Shown here piece after piece: positions 52,650 to 61,821 of a stretch of 64,000 nucleotides of DNA. Position 1 is the first letter of the stretch, and each line of letters starts with the position of its first letter. The DNA is taken from the NCBI RefSeq assembly GCF_000316115.1, contig NZ_JH993797.1:2528486-2592485 (forward strand). The letters run 5' to 3'. The stretch comes from Leptolyngbya sp. PCC 7375 (lineage in GTDB: Bacteria; Cyanobacteriota; Cyanobacteriia; Phormidesmidales; Phormidesmidaceae). A program made the translations under genes and the position numbers. The notes beneath the pieces were generated by a model. It searched no databases and was not told the origin of the DNA. It saw only the letters and a list, made by a program, of their open reading frames with translations.

Positions 52650-52990
52650 TGCCTTTGAATCCTAAATCAACAGTAGAGACATACACTTTCAATAAGCAAA
52701 GCAGTTACCCGTCTCAGGCACTTACTTAACCTATTAAAAACAAACTGCAAATAGCTGATTAAGGAAAAATGCTCGCTCAAGTCGCCTCAAATCCGACATT
52801 GAGAACCTTAAAAACTCTGACTAAGCGCTAGGACCAAACACGTTTATCAGAGGTGTGTACATATTTATAACTAATATCCCTCGGACTGTTAAAAGAAGCT
52901 GAAGTTCTCTTAACTTTCTGTAATACTTGTAGCAGTAGGAAAATGTATTAAGTTGTTCCGTGTAGCTCTCCCTTCGTCGCCCCCTCCAGA
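52650..52990. other. Region upstream of the phytochrome gene
   Basis: No gene accepted. A minus-strand open frame (52821-53111) overlaps the phytochrome N-terminus and is rejected. No good ribosome binding site is seen before 52991, so the phytochrome start or its promoter may not be where expected. Confidence 0.4.
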
Positions 52991-55300
52991 ATGAGACAGA
53001 TTGATCCTCCACACGGTCCAGGTAGGCTCCAGCAAGACCATGAATCATTTCCTGTCCATCGCATTGGTTTGACTCAGCCCCATGGCGTGTTGATGGCACT
53101 AGCGGCATCAAACTTCACCATTACACAGCTCAGTTGTAATACCACTGACTATCTAGGTATCGAGCCCCAAACATTGTTAGGCCAGTCATGCCTGGATTTG
53201 TTAGAGTCCACGATATCAACGCGAGCGGAACTGCTACACCGCTTAGCGAACTGTACGGAGCGTCCCAGCTATATACCCATTGCTATTTCCACATCAGATG
53301 ACACCAAATACTTTGATGGTCTGGTGCATCGAATGAATGAAACCATCATTCTAGAACTAGAACCGACCCGTCTACATACGGTCCAGGAGCTAGCGGTTTT
53401 ACAAAGCAACGCTCAACAGGCTATTGCTCGCTTACGCGGTGTCAACGACTTAATTGATTTTCTCCAGGCGGCTGCCACTGAAATACAGACATTGACTGGC
53501 TATGACCGAGTCATGGTCTATCGGTTTGATGAAGAACAGGCTGGTGCTGTGGTTGCCGAAATAAAGCCCGCTGAGGCGGTGTCTTACTTAGATCTGCACT
53601 ATCCCGCTACAGATATCCCTACCTCAGTGCGACAGCTTTATCAAAAGAGCACTGTGCGATTTATCCCCAATCTAACCGCCCCCCCCGTTGAACTAGTTTC
53701 TACAGCACTTGAGTCGGATGAGGCACCGTTAGATTTAAGTTATTCCATCCTCAGAGGTGTTGACCCCTGCTGCATTGAATATCATCAAAACATGGCCGTC
53801 ACTGGATTACTGGTGATTGCCTTAGTCAGCAACAATCAGCTTTGGGGTCTGATTTCATGTCACCACCCCACAGAGAAATTCCTTCCTTGTACCGTGAGAT
53901 CGGTCTGCGAGATATTAGGACAGTTTATTGCCGCTGAACTAACCAGCAAAGTTAACCAAAATGAACTCCGCTATCTCAACACCCTCAAGGCAATCCAGGC
54001 AGACTTCATCTCATCCATTGCCAGCGCAACAGACTTTAAACAGGCGCTGATTCATCCAGAACCAAGGCTATTAGAAGTCCTCCAGGCTCAAGGCGTAGCA
54101 GTTTGTCTCGGTGAAGATATTACGCTAATTGGTCATACCCCTGCCATGGAAGATGTGCAGGCCTTAATTAACTGGTCTATAGAAACCAAAACCACAGAGA
54201 TTTTTCACACCAACTGTCTGTCTGAGGAGTATCCAGCCGCCATCAATTTTAAGGACATCGCCAGTGGTCTAGTTATTCTCAAAATATCTCAACTCCGGCG
54301 TTATCTCATTCTCTGGTTTCGACCTGAAGTTCTACAAACGGTTAATTGGGCAGGAAATCCACAAGAGTCTATCCATGAAACTGAAGATGGCCGTATTTTT
54401 CTCTGCCCTCGCAGGTCATTTCAACAATGGCAAGAGACGGTACAAGCCACAGCCCTGCCCTGGAAAACAGCAGATATAGCCAACGCCCTAGCCTTAAAAA
54501 ATGCCATCGTTGGCATTGTGCTGAATAAGGCTGATGAACTGGCACAAATCAATCTTGAATTGGAGCGTAGCAATCGGGAACTCGATTCGTTTGCCTATGC
54601 AGCTTCCCACGATCTCAAAGAGCCCTTGAGAGGGATTAGCAATTTTTCAAATATCCTTTTGAGACGCCATGGTCAGGCTTTAGGTGAATCTGGTGTCAAG
54701 CGATTAGAAACTTTGGTCAAGCTAGCAGAGCGCATGGATGGGTTGATTGATGCTCTGCTTAAATTTTCACGACTAGGGCAAGCTGAATTGAACTCTCAGC
54801 CCATCGACCTGAATAAGCTTTTACCAACAGTTATCGATATTTTGCAAGCTGGTCGTGAAGGTAGCGGACCGCTACTCCAGATTCAGATTCCACGACCTTT
54901 ACCTACAGTCAGGGCTGACCCCGTATTAATTTTGGAAGTTTTTAGCAACCTCCTTAGCAATGCTCTTAAATACACTGATAAGCCCCAGTCCATGATTGAA
55001 ATTGGCTATTTAGTTGAGCATGAGCAGCAGCTTGACAGTCAAGACAAAATCACCATCGCGCCCAATACATGCGTACTTTACGTTAAAGATGATGGCATTG
55101 GCATTCAGGAACGCCATTTTCAAAACATATTTCGGCTATTCAAGCGCCTCCATGAGCGTGATAGTTACGGTGGTGGAACAGGGGTGGGATTAACTGTTGC
55201 GAAGAAAATCATCGAACGCCATGGTGGGCACATTTGGGTGGAATCTAACTATGGTCAAGGGACTACCTTTTACTTCGTGCTAAACTGTGAAGAAAAATAA
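52991..55300 (+). CDS. Cph1-like phytochrome histidine kinase
   Basis: A 769-residue red/far-red photoreceptor kinase. The N-terminal PAS part has HRIGLTQPHGVLMAL, followed by the GAF domain (about 135-320) with PATDIP (Asp208) and DPCCIEY (Cys260, Cys261), then the PHY domain with tongue motifs WAGNP and PRRSF (474-478 region). The C-terminal kinase has AYAASHDLKEPLR (His540) and GGGTGVGLTVAKK. Numbering nearly equals Cph1, so Cys260 should bind phycocyanobilin, and the usually invariant next histidine is cysteine. There is no N-terminal biliverdin cysteine. The response regulator follows 36 bp later. Confidence 0.9.
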   Translation: MRQIDPPHGPGRLQQDHESFPVHRIGLTQPHGVLMALAASNFTITQLSCNTTDYLGIEPQTLLGQSCLDLLESTISTRAELLHRLANCTERPSYIPIAISTSDDTKYFDGLVHRMNETIILELEPTRLHTVQELAVLQSNAQQAIARLRGVNDLIDFLQAAATEIQTLTGYDRVMVYRFDEEQAGAVVAEIKPAEAVSYLDLHYPATDIPTSVRQLYQKSTVRFIPNLTAPPVELVSTALESDEAPLDLSYSILRGVDPCCIEYHQNMAVTGLLVIALVSNNQLWGLISCHHPTEKFLPCTVRSVCEILGQFIAAELTSKVNQNELRYLNTLKAIQADFISSIASATDFKQALIHPEPRLLEVLQAQGVAVCLGEDITLIGHTPAMEDVQALINWSIETKTTEIFHTNCLSEEYPAAINFKDIASGLVILKISQLRRYLILWFRPEVLQTVNWAGNPQESIHETEDGRIFLCPRRSFQQWQETVQATALPWKTADIANALALKNAIVGIVLNKADELAQINLELERSNRELDSFAYAASHDLKEPLRGISNFSNILLRRHGQALGESGVKRLETLVKLAERMDGLIDALLKFSRLGQAELNSQPIDLNKLLPTVIDILQAGREGSGPLLQIQIPRPLPTVRADPVLILEVFSNLLSNALKYTDKPQSMIEIGYLVEHEQQLDSQDKITIAPNTCVLYVKDDGIGIQERHFQNIFRLFKRLHERDSYGGGTGVGLTVAKKIIERHGGHIWVESNYGQGTTFYFVLNCEEK

Positions 55301-55336
55301 TAAACTCTAACGAAAAATTAAACCTTTCTTAAGTTT

Positions 55337-55804
55337 ATGCCCGACAATAGCACAACACCTCTATTAGTCATTGAAGATAGCGATGAAGATTTTGAAGTCC
55401 TACAGATCTTCATGGAAGATATGGCTGTTGCCAATCCTATCTATCGCTGCACCACCGGGGATAAAGCTCTAGATTTTTTGTATCGAAACCTGGATAAAGA
55501 AGCCCCTGAAAATACAGCACGTCCTTCTATGATTTTGCTGGATTTAAATCTTCCTGGAACCGACGGTAGAGAAGTATTAGAACGGCTAAAGCAAGATGAT
55601 CAGTTTCGTGAAATTCCGATCGTTATTTTTACAACCAATTCTGATCCAAGGGACATTAAATTTTGCTATAGAAAGGGAGCAAATGGGTATCTAATAAAAC
55701 CGGTTGGGACAGAAAAATTTGAGAAAGCAATTCAAGCCTTTGTAAACTATTGGTTGCATACAAATACTCCCCCTGATTGGGTTGAATTAACTGGGATAAA
55801 TTAG
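55337..55804 (+). CDS. Response regulator, Rcp1-like
   Basis: A 155-residue single receiver domain. The acidic pocket is EDSDED, the phospho-acceptor lies in MILLDLNLPG (Asp69), and IFTTNSD and KPVG (Thr and Lys) complete the site. It has the longer C-terminal helix typical of Rcp1, the partner of Cph1. No output domain. Its place 36 bp after the phytochrome makes it the probable phosphate acceptor of that kinase. Confidence 0.92.
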   Translation: MPDNSTTPLLVIEDSDEDFEVLQIFMEDMAVANPIYRCTTGDKALDFLYRNLDKEAPENTARPSMILLDLNLPGTDGREVLERLKQDDQFREIPIVIFTTNSDPRDIKFCYRKGANGYLIKPVGTEKFEKAIQAFVNYWLHTNTPPDWVELTGIN

Positions 55805-56078
55805 GGATATATCAAGCTTAAAAATCAAAGTCAAACAAATGAGTATAGCGGACTGAAAGTCAGATTGCGCATGGATTCACGGCCTTACAAGGCAGGCAAT
55901 CTTCTAGATGATCAAAGTTTGCACGTTTACATTTTGATTAGGGCACTTGCAAACCTTTCTCAAGCAGATTTTAGATCAGCCACGGACACGTTATTAACTT
56001 TTGTATACTGTGTTTTATATTTTATTAACAATTAAAATATGGTGGCACGCTGTTATTTGAGATGCCCCATTATGTTAT

Positions 56079-57674
56079 ATGCCTGTAGCTCACACTTTAC
56101 TCATCGTTGATGATTGCGCAGAGGATAGGGAAGTCTATCGTGAATATCTTTCTTGTGATCCTCACAATACCTATGAGTTTTGCGAAGCTGGTTTAGCCGA
56201 GGTAGCTCTAGAACTCTCTTTAAAGCAGCAGTTTGATGTTGTGTTGCTAGATTTCTATATGCCCGATATGACTGGGTTAGAGTTTCTCAGTCAGTTACAA
56301 AAACACCAACGCAAAATGCATTCTCCCATCATCATGCTGACAGGTCAGGGGAATGAGGAGCTGGCTGTGCAAGCAATGAAGCATGGTGTGCAAGATTATT
56401 TAGGGAAGCACCATCTACAACCAGAGATATTACAACGCACGGTTAGAAGCGTTATTCAACAATCTCATCTCCATGTTGCTCTGCACAAAACCCGTGAGCA
56501 GCAACGGCTAATCGCCACTACCGCGTTACGTATTCGGCAGTCGCTAGACCTTGAGCAAATTTTGGATACGGCAGTAGCAGAAGTACAGCAGCTGTTGGAA
56601 TGTGACCATGTGGCAGTTTATCAATGTGACTTGCAGAAGACACCTACCATCAAGGCCGAGTTGGGAACACGCGATCAGCCCCCCTCCTCTTTCAATGCAC
56701 CAGCCCAGCTTAATAAGCAGAATACTGATAGTCCGCCCAAGCATAACTATCGAGAACTGAGTGCCCCCATTGTCATCAATTCACCACAGTCACTTCAAAA
56801 TCAGATTTGGGGATATTTAGTAGCCAATCAACATTCTAAAACAACGGATTGGCAACCTGAAGAACATAATATTCTCAATGAATTAGCGGTACAACTTGCG
56901 ATCGCAATCCAACAATCTGAGCTCCTATCCCAAACCCAGATAGCGTTAGCAAAAGCCCAAGAACTGAGCCACTTTAAATCCCAAATCTTAGCTACGGTTT
57001 CCCACGAATACCGATCTCCTCTGGCAGTTATTCTCGGTGCTGCTTCTACCCTCGACCGCCATAGTGAGCGTTTAGATACATCACAGCAGACCCGCTTTCT
57101 GAGCATGATTCAGGATAAGGCCAAACACATGACCCGACTTGTGGACAACATGCTAATGATGCATCAGTGTGAGCTTGATCAAGCCAGATTTGAGGCCGCT
57201 CCCATGAATATTCTTCAGTTTGTTGCAGATATTGTTGAAGAGCATCGAGAAACAAGCCAAAGCCATGAGTTAATTCTGCAAATAACCGGCAAAACCAATG
57301 GTTTTTGGGGAGACCAGGGCATGCTACGCATAGCCATCGACAATCTCCTCTCCAATGCCATTAAGTTTTCTCCCGATGGAGGCCGCATCGAAATTCATTT
57401 GCTGGGAGAAAACACCACAATTACGCTCTCCGTCAAAGACTCTGGCATTGGCATTCCCAGTGCCGATCAGCCCCATTTGTTTCAGTCCTTTAGCCGGGCC
57501 AGCAACGCTAGCGACATTCAAGGCATTGGCTTAGGGTTGTCGATTACTAAAGCCTGTATTGACCTACATGAGGGCAATCTTGATTTAGAAAGCGAGGAAG
57601 GCTGCGGGACTAAAGTGTTTTTCACATTACCCAAACAACCCCAGGCTGCTAAAAATATTTACCAAGGGGATTAA
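56079..57674 (+). CDS. Hybrid REC-GAF-histidine kinase
   Basis: A 531-residue protein with a receiver domain first (residues 5-125, DDCAED and LLDFYMPD with Asp58), then a GAF-like sensor (about 145-285, LDLEQILDTAVAEVQQLLEC) and a histidine kinase (VSHEYRSPLAVIL with His309, GIGLGLSITKACI as G-box). The GAF lacks the DxCF or CH bilin signatures, so it is probably not a photoreceptor. It lies 274 bp downstream of the Rcp1-like gene; it may extend the same phosphorelay, which is inference. Confidence 0.88.
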   Translation: MPVAHTLLIVDDCAEDREVYREYLSCDPHNTYEFCEAGLAEVALELSLKQQFDVVLLDFYMPDMTGLEFLSQLQKHQRKMHSPIIMLTGQGNEELAVQAMKHGVQDYLGKHHLQPEILQRTVRSVIQQSHLHVALHKTREQQRLIATTALRIRQSLDLEQILDTAVAEVQQLLECDHVAVYQCDLQKTPTIKAELGTRDQPPSSFNAPAQLNKQNTDSPPKHNYRELSAPIVINSPQSLQNQIWGYLVANQHSKTTDWQPEEHNILNELAVQLAIAIQQSELLSQTQIALAKAQELSHFKSQILATVSHEYRSPLAVILGAASTLDRHSERLDTSQQTRFLSMIQDKAKHMTRLVDNMLMMHQCELDQARFEAAPMNILQFVADIVEEHRETSQSHELILQITGKTNGFWGDQGMLRIAIDNLLSNAIKFSPDGGRIEIHLLGENTTITLSVKDSGIGIPSADQPHLFQSFSRASNASDIQGIGLGLSITKACIDLHEGNLDLESEEGCGTKVFFTLPKQPQAAKNIYQGD

Positions 57675-57783
57675 GATCAGGGCAAACCTAGCAGACATAG
57701 ATAAGGCAAGCGCCTGCTTACCACATGTCGCCACTCATGCAATGAGTCACGATTAGTAAAGGGAACGATGCGTAGCAGCTCAC

Positions 57784-58449
57784 CTAAGTTGGCATGCGAT
57801 ACCCCATGCCTCGTACAGTTTCGATCAGGTCACTGCCTAGTTTTTTACGTAGATACCCGACATAGACATCCACCACGTTAGAACCCGGGGAATAATCATA
57901 GCCCCATACCCGATCCAAGAGCTGCTCACGGCTAAGCACTTGCCCCGGATGACTCATAAAGGTTTCTATCAAAGTAAATTCGCGGGCTGACAACTCCATG
58001 GCCTTCTCCCCCACGTATACCAACCGTGTACGCAGATTCAACGCAATATTCTGGTGTCTAAGGATAAACTTCTTTTCAGGTTTAGAACTGGCTGCACGCA
58101 ACCGCGCCCGCACACGAGCTAAGAGTTCCTCAAAGCGAAATGGTTTGGTTACATAGTCATCGGCTCCCAGTTCAAAGCCTGTGATCTTATCGACAATGTC
58201 ATCACGGGCGGTCAAAATTATAATCGGGCTCTGGCAGCCCTGGCCACGCAACTCGGTCAGGACTGACAAACCATCTTTACCCGGCAGCCCTAAGTCCAAC
58301 ACAATCAGCTCAAATTCACCATCCAACGCATAGGCAACGGCTTCAAGACCTGTGGTTGCTACTGTCGTTATAAATCCATTGGCCTGTAGCCCCTTATCCA
58401 AAAATTCAGCTACTCGCACCTCATCTTCAACAATCAAAATCCGGTTCAT
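57784..58449 (-). CDS. OmpR-family response regulator
   Basis: A 221-residue regulator: receiver domain (VEDE at 7-10, phospho-acceptor Asp52 in LIVLDLGLPG, KPF) and C-terminal winged helix (AREFTLIETFMSHPGQVLSR, VDVYVGYLRKKL, ETVRGMGYRM). It binds DNA when phosphorylated. The partner kinase gene is directly upstream, 21 bp away. It resembles the RppA/ManR class of cyanobacterial regulators in general form; the target is unknown. Confidence 0.92.
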   Translation of the reverse strand: MNRILIVEDEVRVAEFLDKGLQANGFITTVATTGLEAVAYALDGEFELIVLDLGLPGKDGLSVLTELRGQGCQSPIIILTARDDIVDKITGFELGADDYVTKPFRFEELLARVRARLRAASSKPEKKFILRHQNIALNLRTRLVYVGEKAMELSAREFTLIETFMSHPGQVLSREQLLDRVWGYDYSPGSNVVDVYVGYLRKKLGSDLIETVRGMGYRMPT

Positions 58450-58470
58450 TGTTCACATTTCCTTACGAGG

Positions 58471-59910
58471 CTATAAGACAGACATCGGTTGAGACAGATC
58501 TATGGGTAAACGCAGAGTAAATACTGAGCCTAAACCAGGCTGACTGGATACCCCCACCTCTCCACAGTGGGCTTCAGCGATTGCCTGTACAATCGCTAGC
58601 CCTAATCCTGACCCCTCTGACTTACGCCGGGTATATTGCACCCGCGCAAAGCGATTAAAGACACGAGATTGTTCTGCCTCAGGAATACCTTCCCCTGTAT
58701 CTTTAACCCAAAGTTCCACTTGATTGCCAGCTTGGCGACACCCAAGCTCAATGGAATCCCCTGGTTGAGTGTGCTGAGCCGCATTGTTCAGTAAATTGAG
58801 CAGGGCCCCTGTCAACCGTTGAGAATCAGCAACAATCCGTACACGGGTTTTAACAACCAGTTGCCAATCTCGCTCCGCTAAGGTTTGAGCTTTAGTAAAA
58901 ATGTCCTGACAAAAACTAGCCATATCTAACGTCTCTAAATGAAGAAACTGGGGGTGTTCAGACTTAACAATCAGAATTAGATCGTTGACCAAACGTCCCA
59001 TCCGATCCAATTCATCCATGACCAGATCGACGGTTTCAGCCTGTTCTTCCGGATCATCTCCCATCAGCTCCAAATGCCCCTGTATGATAGTGATCGGGGT
59101 GCGTAACTCGTGGCCAGCATCGTTGATAAAATCACGCTGAGTCCTAAACGATGCCTGCAAGCGGTCCATCATTGAGTTAAATGTGTTTGCTAGCTGAGCA
59201 AATTCTCCCGTGCCAGTGACCTGAATACGCCCACTCAAGTCAGTCTCATTGATGTTATGAGCCGTCTTGGCCAAATCTTGCACCGGTCGCAACAGTCGAC
59301 CTGTTGCCACCCAAGCCAGGCACAATGACAACAGAATTAGGATGCCAGCAACTTCCATAAACACAACTATCCCGGCCAAAGCTTCACCTCTTTCCCCCGC
59401 CGAGAGGTGAACAATCACAAACTGGCCCCATAAAGTACCACCGACTTTTATAGGTTCTACTACATAGAGAGCGCTACCCGCTTCTGGATCCCCTGTATCC
59501 TTCTGTCCTTGGGTACTCTCATCAAGCTGAATCCATTTTTCAAATAGCTCTGACTCTGTGTATATCACAGAAGGTAGAGCCGGTGGATTCGACCGATACA
59601 CTTTACCCTCTAAAATAGCGATGAGAAAATTATCGTCTTCTGGCAGTGTATTCGTTATGTAGTCATCCAGAGCCTGCTGGAGGGATTCGTAAGATCTATC
59701 GGTCGACTGTGCCCACTCAGCATAGACATCATCAAATTCTTCAACCTCTTCCAAAAGATCTTCCTTGACACGTTCGTCAACAGCTCGAAACAGCAATGTC
59801 TGAAAAATAGGAACAGACAAACAGACAGCCACTAGCATCAAGATCACGTAAATCAGAAAGATTCTGGTCCGTGCTTCCTTAAATAAACCGAATAATTTAA
59901 AGCGCTGCAT
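58471..59910 (-). CDS. Sensor histidine kinase with HAMP domain
   Basis: A 479-residue membrane sensor. Helix 1 (about residues 17-36) and helix 2 (about 178-202) enclose an acidic periplasmic domain of about 140 residues. It continues with HAMP (RLLRPVQDLAKTAHNINETD), HisKA (DAGHELRTPITII), and HATPase (NLLNNAAQH, DTGEGIPE, GSGLGLAIVQAI). The periplasmic part matches no ligand domain that I know. It is cotranscribed with the response regulator 21 bp downstream, its cognate partner. Confidence 0.92.
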   Translation of the reverse strand: MQRFKLFGLFKEARTRIFLIYVILMLVAVCLSVPIFQTLLFRAVDERVKEDLLEEVEEFDDVYAEWAQSTDRSYESLQQALDDYITNTLPEDDNFLIAILEGKVYRSNPPALPSVIYTESELFEKWIQLDESTQGQKDTGDPEAGSALYVVEPIKVGGTLWGQFVIVHLSAGERGEALAGIVVFMEVAGILILLSLCLAWVATGRLLRPVQDLAKTAHNINETDLSGRIQVTGTGEFAQLANTFNSMMDRLQASFRTQRDFINDAGHELRTPITIIQGHLELMGDDPEEQAETVDLVMDELDRMGRLVNDLILIVKSEHPQFLHLETLDMASFCQDIFTKAQTLAERDWQLVVKTRVRIVADSQRLTGALLNLLNNAAQHTQPGDSIELGCRQAGNQVELWVKDTGEGIPEAEQSRVFNRFARVQYTRRKSEGSGLGLAIVQAIAEAHCGEVGVSSQPGLGSVFTLRLPIDLSQPMSVL

Positions 59911-60426
59911 CCTACAAACGTATACGGATAATATTTAGTTCAATTGTGAGGAAAAAAATCCACGATTTTCAGTATTTTCTGTGAAAATCATCCAGAACTG
60001 CTCAAAAAGTAAGGTTGTCTGTTTAACAAAGCCATCAAAGTTGTGACATTTCAAAAACTGACCACAGTTGATATAAAGTTAGCCCTAAGAAGGGTATTTC
60101 AACATGAAATTCCGTTCATTTTCCTCGATTAAGCGGTTTTTTGAAAAAACTTTGATGAATGCTTAAAAAGATTCAGTTTAGATAGAGAAGTCTTACATAG
60201 AGTAAGTTTGCAGGAAATCTAAGTTTTTTAATTAATGTCAGCTTATCATTTTCATATTTTTACCGTTGGTAGCTGAGATAACCCCACAGCAATTTAAACA
60301 GGCTAACGAGCAAATTACCTAATAAAATTCTCATGAAAACGTTCTAACGATCACTTCATTGAGAATTTAATCAGTCTGACGACAGTAGTTTTATCGGTTC
60401 AAGAGCAACTACTGGAGAATGATGCC
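59911..60426. other. AT-rich divergent region with a possible 20-residue leader ORF
   Basis: About 500 bp between the kinase and ugd. A 20-codon frame at 60104-60166 (starts MKFRSFSSIKRFF) is preceded by AGAAGGG at a good distance, and a TATAAA lies at about 60071-60077. It may be a leader peptide or chance. CTGGAG before 60427 is the ribosome binding site of ugd. Confidence 0.4.
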
Positions 60427-61794
60427 ATGCGTGTATCTGTCATTGGGACTGGCTATGTTGGCCTGGTAACTGGAGCCTGTTTAGCACACATCGGTCACGA
60501 AGTCGTGTGCGTAGATAACAATGCTGAAAAAGTTGCCATGTTGCAGGCGGGTCAGTCGCCTATTTATGAACCTGGGCTTACCGATATCATGGACTCAGAG
60601 CAGCTGTCATTTACGACTGATTTAGCTGCTGGTGTGAGCCATGGCGAGGTGATTTTTATCGCTGTCGGTACACCACCGTTACCCACAGGAGAAAGCGATA
60701 CTCGCTATGTAGAAGCTGTGGCACGGGGGATTGGTCAGCATATTGGCGACGACTATAAAGTCATTGTCAATAAGTCTACAGTGCCTGTTGGTTCTGGTGA
60801 TTGGGTATGTCGACTCATTTTAGATGAATTGGAAGATCGCGACGCTCAGGCCAATTTCGAAGTTGTGAGCAATCCTGAATTTCTGAGGGAAGGATCTGCC
60901 GTTTATGACACCTTTAATCCAGATCGGATTGTTTTGGGAGGACATTCACCCAAAGCCATTGAACGTATGCGCCAGCTATATTCCCCCATTGTTCAACGAC
61001 AGTTTGCGGTGGATACGACCTTGCCTGCGGTGCCAGTGGTCGTTACCGATCTGGCCTCTGCTGAGACAATTAAATACGCCGCTAACGCCTTTTTAGCTAC
61101 AAAAATCAGCTTTATCAATGAAATTGCTAATATTTGCGATCGCATTGGTGCTGATGTCACCCAGGTGGCCCAGGGCATTGGCCTCGATAGTCGCATCGGT
61201 GGCAAGTTTCTACAGGCAGGGATCGGCTGGGGCGGCTCCTGTTTTCCGAAAGACGTATCAGCCCTGATGCACATCGCCCAGGACTACGGGGTAGATACGG
61301 CTCTATTGGATGCCACCATTGCCACCAATCAGCGTCAGCGACTACGGGTGGTCTATCAGCTCCAAAAAATCCTAAAAATTCTCAAGGGTAAAACCATTGG
61401 CCTATTGGGTCTCACCTTTAAGCCCAACACAGACGATCTGCGAGATGCGCCAGCCCTCGACATTATTGTTGAGCTGAAACGGCTAGGAGCCAAAGTGAAG
61501 GCCTATGATCCCATTATCGAAGAGATCTCTGCCCCCGTCACCCTGGTAGATACGCCAACAACGTTGGCCTATAACTGCGATGCCCTGGTTTTAGTCACCG
61601 ACTGGGATGAGTTTCAACACCTGGACTACAGCGATTTAGCCCGTCGTATGAAACACCCAATTTTGATCGATGGTCGTAATTGTCTTAACCCACAACAGCT
61701 GCAACAGTCAGGTTTCTACTATCAAGCGATTGGTCGACCCAGTGCCGGTCAGTTGCTGTGGCCTACTGTTCGCCGTTCTGTTCTTGCTGCCTAG
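60427..61794 (+). CDS. ugd: UDP-glucose 6-dehydrogenase
   Basis: A 455-residue enzyme of the UDP-glucose/GDP-mannose dehydrogenase family. The NAD motif VIGTGYVGLVTGACLA is at residues 5-20, AVGTPPLPTGE follows, and the catalytic cysteine lies in GWGGSCFPKD. It oxidises UDP-glucose to UDP-glucuronate for acidic exopolysaccharides. The glucose specificity is inferred from overall similarity. It is first of an operon with two glycosyltransferases, 27 bp before the next gene. Confidence 0.93.
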   Translation: MRVSVIGTGYVGLVTGACLAHIGHEVVCVDNNAEKVAMLQAGQSPIYEPGLTDIMDSEQLSFTTDLAAGVSHGEVIFIAVGTPPLPTGESDTRYVEAVARGIGQHIGDDYKVIVNKSTVPVGSGDWVCRLILDELEDRDAQANFEVVSNPEFLREGSAVYDTFNPDRIVLGGHSPKAIERMRQLYSPIVQRQFAVDTTLPAVPVVVTDLASAETIKYAANAFLATKISFINEIANICDRIGADVTQVAQGIGLDSRIGGKFLQAGIGWGGSCFPKDVSALMHIAQDYGVDTALLDATIATNQRQRLRVVYQLQKILKILKGKTIGLLGLTFKPNTDDLRDAPALDIIVELKRLGAKVKAYDPIIEEISAPVTLVDTPTTLAYNCDALVLVTDWDEFQHLDYSDLARRMKHPILIDGRNCLNPQQLQQSGFYYQAIGRPSAGQLLWPTVRRSVLAA

Positions 61795-61821
61795 GTTCGG
61801 ATACCCTAAGGAGATCCTGAC

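Noticed and set aside
52821..53111. 96-codon minus-strand frame
   Set aside because: Overlaps the phytochrome N-terminus, which has clear PAS homology on the other strand.
56079..57674. Second bilin photoreceptor (GAF domain of the hybrid kinase)
   Set aside because: The GAF has no chromophore-cysteine signature such as CH or DxCF; probably a non-bilin sensor.
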